Shown here: positions 59,601 through 64,000 of the stretch, one piece after another
Position numbering within the stretch: the stretch's first letter is position 1
How the letters are laid out: each line of letters starts with the position of its first letter
Assembly (NCBI RefSeq): GCF_022458985.1
Contig: NC_061785.1
Coordinates: 2,101,816-2,165,815, forward strand
DNA: 64,000 nt
From: Mugil cephalus
Lineage: Eukaryota > Chordata > Actinopteri > Mugiliformes > Mugilidae
Reading direction: 5' to 3'
The notes under the pieces: generated by a model
Told to the model about the DNA's origin: nothing
What the model saw: only the letters and a program-made list of their open reading frames with translations
Databases searched by the model: none
Position numbers and translations under genes: made by a program

Positions 59601-62600
59601 TGTTTACGTTCCCGAGCATAAAAAACCAAAAGGTTCCTGAACCAAAGTGACGACGGACGAGCTGGAAACTTCTCCTTAAAAATATTTCTTTGAGCGTTGC
59701 CAAACTTCATCAGACCCAAACGGATTTGTTTGCACAGTTATTACAACTTGATTTTTCATCAAATTCAGATTTTAAAAAGTCTGAGCAAATAAAAAACTAA
59801 AGAACTGAAGCTGCTTCTCTGCAGGTTTTTCTCCGACACGTTAAATTCTGCAAACAGCCATAAAAAGACTTAAAGTCATAAAGTCTAAACCAGATTCGAC
59901 TCATTGATTTGTTTCCATTCCAACTTTTCCTGTGAAGTCGCTTCAGTTCTGAGAACCTGCATGTGACAATGAGGCGAAATGTGATAAACGTAATGAGACT
60001 CATGAGAAATGAGCAAAAAATGTGCATGAAAATCAGCTTCTATCATCCAATCGTCTGATTCTTGCCAATAAACCAATAAACCTCAGGCTCCAAATTTGAG
60101 AATTTGTGAGAGAAGCAAAGAGACGTGACAGAAAATCGTTTCCTTAACTGAGCCGGAGGACGGAGGATTATGAGCTGAGGTGTGAGAGGAAGAGGAAGAT
60201 GAAGGATGAGGATGCTGATGTATCTTTTATTTTTCCTTCCTCTCAGCGGATCCGAGCCACAGTCAACACTCAGGAGCAGAAGAGGCTCCTGATGGACCTG
60301 GACATCTCCATGAGGACGGTCGACTGTTTCTACACCGTCACCTTCTACGGGGCCTTATTCAGAGAGGTACTCGCTCACTACATCAGTGCATCCGTTATTT
60401 CTCTTTTCTGAACAGCAAATATGCATCTTTTATGCAAATCTGTGTTATTATTATTGTTATTGTTATTGCAACGACAAATACTTGAACTTAAATGCTCTAA
60501 AACTGCGTCTAAACAGGTGTCAAACACACATTTGAAAAGTGCAAAAATCTCATAGAAGACTGAACATTACACATAATTTATCCACTGTTTTAGTTCATTA
60601 AATGTGCATTTTCCTAATTTACTTGTTCTTCTTTGCACTAAACCAGAGTTCTTCAATGTTTTCAGGCCAAAGCTGATGGAGGGATTAATTAGGAGCCTCT
60701 TATCTACTGTTTGTGTTCTAGATTAAACTAGTTCTGTTTATAAATTTAAATTATTATCATCATTTTGCATTCAATATTAATCTTTTCAAATTATATACAG
60801 GTCTTCTGCCTCCATTTATCTCTTCACTAAAATATGTTGGATTCATGTTAATGTGTCTTTAAACAAATTTAAATGTGTGGGGAAAATTTTAAATATATAT
60901 GTGCACATATATGTATGTATATATATATATATATGTGTGCACACTAAAAAGGATCATATCATATCATATCATATCATATCATATCATATCATATCATATC
61001 ATATCATATCATATCATATCATATCATATCATATACGTCCATGGACGCCCTGTTGAAAACCTTTGCACTAAAACAAACAGGAAAAAAGTCTTAATTAGAG
61101 TTTATTCTGCTGTTGTGTTTCTGATCCGGCTCCTTGAGATCAAACTGGGCTGAACTAGACCTAAATAATCAATGAAAAAAGATCAGAGACAAAATAGAAA
61201 GAAGTCAATGGGTACAAAGAGTAGAAGAATTTAAAATGATTCTAATTAAAAAAAAATAAAACAATAAAAGCTGCATCTGTAAATATTTCAGACGCTCGTA
61301 GAGTGAGACGTGATCAGAGCCTCAAAGTTCTTCACGTCTTTACATCCAATGAATCTGTGTCGACTGTGTGAACCTGCCTGAGCAGAAAGTCAGAGGAAAG
61401 ATAAATGAGAATATGTGATAAAAGCAGTCGGACCTTATAGTGGTTTTAAAGAGCGGGAAGCGGCGCCAACATGCGTGTGATGACAAACACCTCAAAAAAA
61501 CTTCCTGCAGCCGTGAGTGGATGCTCAGGATTTCCTCCTCTCCGCGGCTGAATAACACTTCCTGTCTGTTTGGAATCCGTCCGGCTGCTTTTTCTTCTTC
61601 TTCCTGCTATTTTTAATCCGTATTATTTTTTTTTTTCCATCCCCGTTGCCAGGGCGACGTGTGGATCTGCATGGAGCTGATGGACACGTCCCTGGACAAG
61701 TTCTACAAGCAGGTGATCGAGAGGGGACGGACCATCCCCGAGGACATCCTGGGAAAGATCGCCGTCTCGGTGGGTGTCACCCCCCCCCCCCCCCCCCCCC
61801 CTCCCCCCCGTCTGTGCCGCGCCCCCCTGTGCGTTGTCATGACGACCGCTGTCTGACTGACTGATGCTCTTCTGTTGTTGCAGATAGTGAAAGCTCTGGA
61901 GCATCTGCACAGCAATCTGCAAGTCATACACAGAGGTAGGAGGCGCCTGAGCGGGAAGACATTAACGCCTCCTTCCTCCAGACTCCTCCAGATCTGAGAG
62001 GAGAGGAGGAGGAGGAGGAGGAGGAGGAGGAGGAGGAGGATCTGGTGTCTGGTGTCTGAAACGATGCTTCACTGGAGTTTATAAAATGATGTGATCTGAA
62101 CTTTATCGGTGAAGAGGAGCAAGAGCATCTACTGGATGAACAGCAGAGAGAGAGAGGAGGGTGGAGGAGGAGAGAGGAGAAAGAGGACGACAGAGGTGAA
62201 GGAGGAGGGATAAACAGAAAAGGAGGAGAGGAGAGGGAGGAGAGAGGAAAAGGAGCGAAAAAGGAGGGGATGATAGAAACAGAAGGAAAATAAGGAGGGA
62301 GGAGAGGTGGAGGAGAGGAGAGGAAAGGGAAGTAAGAAGGAGGAGGAAGAGAAGGAGGAAGGAGGAGGAGGAGGAGGAGGGAGGAAGAGGGGAGAAGGGG
62401 AGGAGAGAAGGGAGAGGAAGGAGAGGAGGAGAGAAAGAAGGAGGAGAGAGGAGAAGGGAGGAGGAAGAGGGGAGGAGGAGAGGAGGAGGAGAGGAGGAGG
62501 AGGAGAGGAGAGATGGAGAGGAGAGGAGGAGGAGAGGGGAGGAGGAGAGGAGGAGGAGGAGAGGAAGAGGAGGAGGAGAGGAAGAGGAGGAGGAGGAGGA

Positions 62601-64000
62601 GGAGAGGGGAGGAGGAGGAGGAGGAGAATAAGAAAGGTGGAGAAGGAGAACTGGAAGGAGGTGAAAGAAGAAAGGAAGAGATAAGAAGACAAGCAAAATA
62701 AGAAGGAAGATGAGGAGAATATGAATAAAGAGGAGGAGGAGGAGGAGGAGGAAAAGGGGGATGTGGAGGTGATAGGACAAGGAGGAGGAGGTGGAGGTCA
62801 AGGAAAATAAGGTGAAGGATGAAGAGAATAGGAAAAAAGGAGAATAAGGAAGGGCGAGAAGGAAAACTGGAAGTAGGTGGATTGATTGATTGATTGATTG
62901 ATTGATGGATTGATGGGTTCAGATATTAACTGGAGATGAGGAGCAGCTCAGACTCTTTATCAGTGAATCGTTCCTGTGTCAAACCTTCCTGAAAACCGTC
63001 CTCGTCTGTTCAGTCAGAGCCGTTAAAAAATAAATAAATCACCAAACTAAAGCAGCAGGAACAAACGTCCTCTGTCCTCTGAATTCATGACCTCGTTCTT
63101 CCTCTCCAGATGTGAAGCCCTCCAACGTGCTGATCAACACTCAGGGTCAGGTGAAGATGTGCGACTTCGGCATCAGCGGGTACCTGGTCGACTCCGTGGC
63201 TAAAACCATGGACGCCGGCTGCAAACCGTACATGGCGGTGAGAGGAGTCGACTTTTTAGATCCACCTTAAAGCTCGGCCGAAATCTGAGGATCGAAGTTT
63301 GTTATAAATATTTAAAGTTTCATTTCTTCAGATTTGAATTTATGTTGGCCGTCCAGCTAATAGTAGCTCTTCTTAGCCTCCAAGCTAATAGTAGCTCTTC
63401 TTAGCCTCCAAGCTAATAGTAGCTCTTCTTAGCCTCCAAGCTAATAGTAGCTCTTCTTAGCTTACCAGCTAATAGTAGCTCTTCATACCCTCCCAGCTAA
63501 TAGTAGCTCTTCCTAGCCTCCAAGCTAATAGTAGTTCTATCTAGCCATCAGCTAATCGTAGCTGTTCCTTGCGTCCTAGCATCCCAGATAATAGTAGCTC
63601 TTCATAGCTTCCCTGCTAATATCGGCTCTTCCTAGCCTCCCAGCTAATAGTAGCTCTTGTTAGCCTCCCAGCTAATGGTAGTTCTATCTAGCCATCAGCT
63701 AATCGTAGCTGTTCCTTGCGTCCTAGCATCCCAGCTAATAGTAGCTCTTCCTTGCTTACCTGCTAATATCGGCTCTTCCTAGCCTCCCAGCTAATAGTAG
63801 CTCTTCCTTGTGTCCTAGCTTACCTGCTGATAGTAGCTCTTCCTAGCCTCCCAGCTAATAGTAGCTCTTCCTTGTGTCCTAGCCTCCCAGCTAATAGTAG
63901 CTCTTGTTAGCATCCCATCTAATAGAAGCTCTACCTAGCCTCCCTAAGAGTAGCTCTTCCTTGCTTACCTGCGAACAGTAGCTCTTTGTAGCTTCCCAGC
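44292..64000 (+). CDS. map2k6: map2k6 (MKK6), dual-specificity MAP kinase kinase, 5' part
   Basis: Cytoplasmic/nuclear kinase that phosphorylates the TGY motif of p38 MAP kinases in stress signalling. Eight coding exons assemble in phase to residues 1-221 of about 334; the rest lies beyond the window. Numbering coincides with human MKK6: p38-docking motif KKKPALKLP (8-16), glycine loop GRGAYGVV (60-67), ATP lysine K82 in MAVK, HRD at 177-179, DFG 197-199, and the activating phosphosites S207 and T211 in SVAKT. The N-terminus MSQPKG, the PPRDLDSKAC block and LDKFYKQV favour map2k6 over map2k3, although FYTVTFYGALFRE and KTMDAG also occur in map2k3. Human neighbours of MAP2K6 differ, so this adjacency to btbd17 is a fish arrangement. 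All key catalytic residues are present. Very confident. Confidence 0.95.
44868..44922. repeat. (GCA)n(GGA)n compound microsatellite
   Basis: GCAGCAGCAGCAGCAGGA, then GGA units with one TAG-containing interruption. Confidence 0.95.
45575..45915. repeat. Local direct duplication
   Basis: TCTTTGGAATTTTTAAGGAA and GGAATAAGCTAAAAAATGAG at 45580-45630 recur as TCTTTGAATTTTTTAAGGAT and GGAATAAGCTAAAAATAAGC at 45850-45898, each followed by a ctttg...cttca phrase. Offset about 268 bases. Confidence 0.75.
46478..46512. repeat. (CAG)n microsatellite
   Basis: Eight GCA/CAG units, then an AGAAGAAG run. Confidence 0.95.
47740..48030. repeat. Dispersed repeat with CGATACGATA / TATCACGATA phrases
   Basis: TTCACGATACGATATGTATC, ACGATACTTGG, GATATTGCGATATATTG and AAAGTATCACGTATATATTT in the order of a common teleost interspersed element. 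Boundaries approximate. Confidence 0.5.
48120..48215. repeat. Probable retroelement 3' tail
   Basis: AATAATAAATACAATAAATTG then CCTCATGGGGAAATTCCATC and TCTGCATTTTGACCCGTCC, a phrase series typical of fish element tails ('ggggaaattcacttctgcatttgacccatcc'). Confidence 0.55.
48778..48792. repeat. Poly-G run (15)
   Basis: Uninterrupted G15, prone to G-quadruplex formation and sequencing error. Confidence 0.95.
49046..49080. repeat. (CCCT)n microsatellite
   Basis: About eight CCCT units after GGCCGCCT. Confidence 0.95.
51922..52071. repeat. Unnamed dispersed repeat, copy 2
   Basis: Same orientation as 5278-5425, with a (TGT)n expansion (52019-52045) inserted before TTTGGCTGCAGCCTTTG, and small deletions elsewhere. 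Confidence 0.75.
52019..52045. repeat. (TGT)n microsatellite
   Basis: Eight to nine TTG/TGT units embedded inside dispersed repeat copy 2. Copy 1 lacks them. Confidence 0.95.
54582..54963. mobile_element. MITE with CAGGGTTT ends (hAT-like)
   Basis: Begins CAGGGTTTCTGCAGGTTTGA and ends GACTCTGGGAAAACCCTG, imperfect inverted termini. Inside are TTTTTAAGACC, TTTAAGACCTGCAC and TTTAAGGCCTTAAATT phrases typical of an abundant teleost element. No open frame. The target-site duplication is not clear. Confidence 0.65.
55240..56640. repeat. Higher-order minisatellite based on GTTAGCTGTSTG
   Basis: About 1.4 kb of diverged 11- and 22-base units (GTTAGCTGTGTA, GTTAGCTGTCTG). A marker TTTCTTTGACATAACTGTGC recurs seven times (about 55612, 55776, 55935, 56081, 56199, 56388, 56488), showing longer repeats of roughly 100-190 bases made from the short ones. 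Confidence 0.9.
57490..57660. repeat. Retroelement-like AT-rich tail
   Basis: ACGTCTTTATTCGCCCTATA, then AATAAGAGTAAAAATAAGAG and ATATACAAACAAACAAGGCA, resembling the 'tctttatt...aaaaatatacaa' tails of fish elements. Low certainty. Confidence 0.4.
58003..58066 (+). CDS. map2k6: map2k6 exon 2 (p38-docking motif)
   Basis: Acceptor TCTTTGTCGTTCAG, donor GTGAGT. Encodes KKKPALKLPKEVF and a proline run, the D-site that binds p38. Confidence 0.9.
58067..59022 (+). other. map2k6: map2k6 intron 2 with AT-rich tandem array
   Basis: Short intron largely made of the 58265-58880 array. Confidence 0.85.
58265..58880. repeat. AT-rich tandem repeat, about 160-bp unit
   Basis: Four copies start with GGTAATGT at about 58266, 58423, 58585 and 58746, each continuing with ATATTT...CTACATTTTAATAA, TCTATTCATTGATTTTT, ATATTCAATATTTAATAATA and TATATAAATTATATT. 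An (AAT)n run ends the array. Confidence 0.85.
59023..59071 (+). CDS. map2k6: map2k6 exon 3
   Basis: 49 bases, acceptor TGTGTGTTTCAG, donor GTATTC. Encodes PPRDLDSKACVTIGEK. Confidence 0.9.
59072..60246 (+). other. map2k6: map2k6 introns 3 and 4
   Basis: Introns 59072-59415 and 59530-60246 flanking exon 4. No repeats of note apart from T-rich runs near 59365 and 59378. Confidence 0.85.
59416..59529 (+). CDS. map2k6: map2k6 exon 4 (glycine loop, Lys82)
   Basis: Acceptor GGTTGTGCAG, donor GTGAGC, 38 codons. From NFEVKADDLEQ through GRGAYGVVEKM to IMAVK. Confidence 0.94.
60247..60366 (+). CDS. map2k6: map2k6 exon 5 (helix C)
   Basis: Acceptor TTCCTTCCTCTCAG, donor GTACTC, 40 codons from RIRATVNTQEQKR to GALFRE. 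Confidence 0.94.
60367..61652 (+). other. map2k6: map2k6 intron 5
   Basis: Contains the (ATATC)n array and AT-rich sequence resembling an element tail at 61181-61270. Confidence 0.85.
60890..61035. repeat. (TA)n / (ATATC)n microsatellite
   Basis: ATATATGT units to about 60935, then about sixteen perfect CATAT pentamers to 61033. Confidence 0.95.
61653..61769 (+). CDS. map2k6: map2k6 exon 6 (hinge)
   Basis: Acceptor CCCCGTTGCCAG, donor GTGGGT, 39 codons from GDVWICMELMD to GKIAVS. A 22-base C run starts ten bases after the donor. Confidence 0.94.
61780..61801. repeat. Poly-C run (22)
   Basis: C22 starting ten bases inside intron 6, followed by further C-rich sequence. Confidence 0.95.
61884..61935 (+). 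CDS. map2k6: map2k6 exon 7 (catalytic loop start)
   Basis: Acceptor TCTGTTGTTGCAG, donor GTAGGA. Encodes IVKALEHLHSNLQVIHR; the catalytic Asp codon is split with exon 8. Confidence 0.93.
61992..62880. repeat. Purine-only GGA-rich tract
   Basis: After (GGA)n at 61998-62040 and a short unique gap, 62100-62880 is almost entirely G and A on the plus strand, with GAGGAGGAGGAG runs broken by GAAGGAGAGAG. The strand asymmetry is extreme. Lies in map2k6 intron 7 (61936-63109). Confidence 0.95.
62879..62920. repeat. (ATTG)n microsatellite
   Basis: About eight GATT units, then GGATTGATGGG. Confidence 0.95.
63110..63237 (+). CDS. map2k6: map2k6 exon 8 (DFG, activation loop)
   Basis: Acceptor CTTCCTCTCCAG, donor GTGAGA. 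Encodes DVKPSN, CDFGIS, the SVAKT activation segment and GCKPYMA, ending just before the expected PER motif of the next exon off-window. Confidence 0.94.
63340..64000. repeat. Minisatellite AGCTAATAGTAGCTCTTCC, continuing off-window
   Basis: Roughly twenty units of about 28-35 bases (AGCTAATAGTAGCTCTTCTT plus AGCCTCCA) with a longer variant containing CCTTGCGTCCTAGCATCCC every few units. Runs to the right edge in map2k6 intron 8. Confidence 0.9.

Noticed and set aside
62103-62801. 232-residue Ser/Leu/Pro frame and plus-strand Glu/Arg/Gly frames
   Set aside because: Translation of the purine tract in map2k6 intron 7. Low complexity, not a protein.
1-64000. tRNA, rRNA, snoRNA or selenocysteine elements
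   Set aside because: Read for tRNA A/B box pairs and snoRNA boxes by eye and saw none convincing. A covariance-model search would be needed to exclude them.

Overview
This window looks like a stretch of teleost fish nuclear genome, probably a percomorph. The genes are split into exons with GT-AG introns. They are vertebrate families, the flanks are AT-rich and full of microsatellites and short transposon remnants, and no bacterial gene organisation is visible. Four conserved protein-coding genes can be assembled exon by exon, with matching splice phases. On the minus strand are gprc5c (coding about 2.9-9.1 kb) and gpr142 (20.2-24.4 kb), both seven-transmembrane receptors. On the plus strand are btbd17 (37.4-42.1 kb, a complete 485-residue secreted BTB/BACK protein) and map2k6 (44.3 kb to beyond the right edge, the p38 MAP kinase kinase MKK6, first eight coding exons). 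The two pairs diverge from the 25-37 kb interval.

Layout. 1-12 kb: gprc5c, its introns and a possible 5' exon near 11.5-11.8 kb. 12-20 kb: repeat-rich intergenic DNA with one unassigned, well-spliced open exon (14.59-14.89 kb, minus) that encodes a coiled coil. 20-24.4 kb: gpr142. 24.4-37.3 kb: mostly transposon-derived DNA with two small minus-strand exons (33.05 and 30.9 kb) that join in frame and could be the 5' end of a Rab gene (a rab37-like first part is the best guess, unproven). 37.3-42.8 kb: btbd17 with its polyadenylation signal. 43.9-64 kb: map2k6, with a CpG-rich start, a first exon coding only six residues plus one base, a 13.7 kb first intron, then compact exons separated by introns holding striking tandem repeats.

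The four genes do not form a pathway. Their grouping is conserved synteny: gprc5c, gpr142 and btbd17 are neighbours in human 17q25.1, and MAP2K6 lies a few Mb away in 17q24.3. Coding exons are very GC-rich at third positions against AT-rich introns, which creates long spurious antisense reading frames.

The non-genic content worth a second look is mostly repeats. These are an inverted pair of about 0.8 kb MITE-like elements (23.2 and 39.1 kb), a higher-order GTTAGCTGT minisatellite (55.2-56.6 kb), an AGCTAATAGTAGCTCTTCC array at the right edge with a relative near 15 kb in the opposite orientation, a roughly 0.8 kb purine-only tract in map2k6 intron 7, and degenerate telomere-like repeats at 5.8 kb. 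I found no convincing undescribed system. The best novelty candidates are the unassigned exons and the unnamed dispersed repeats.
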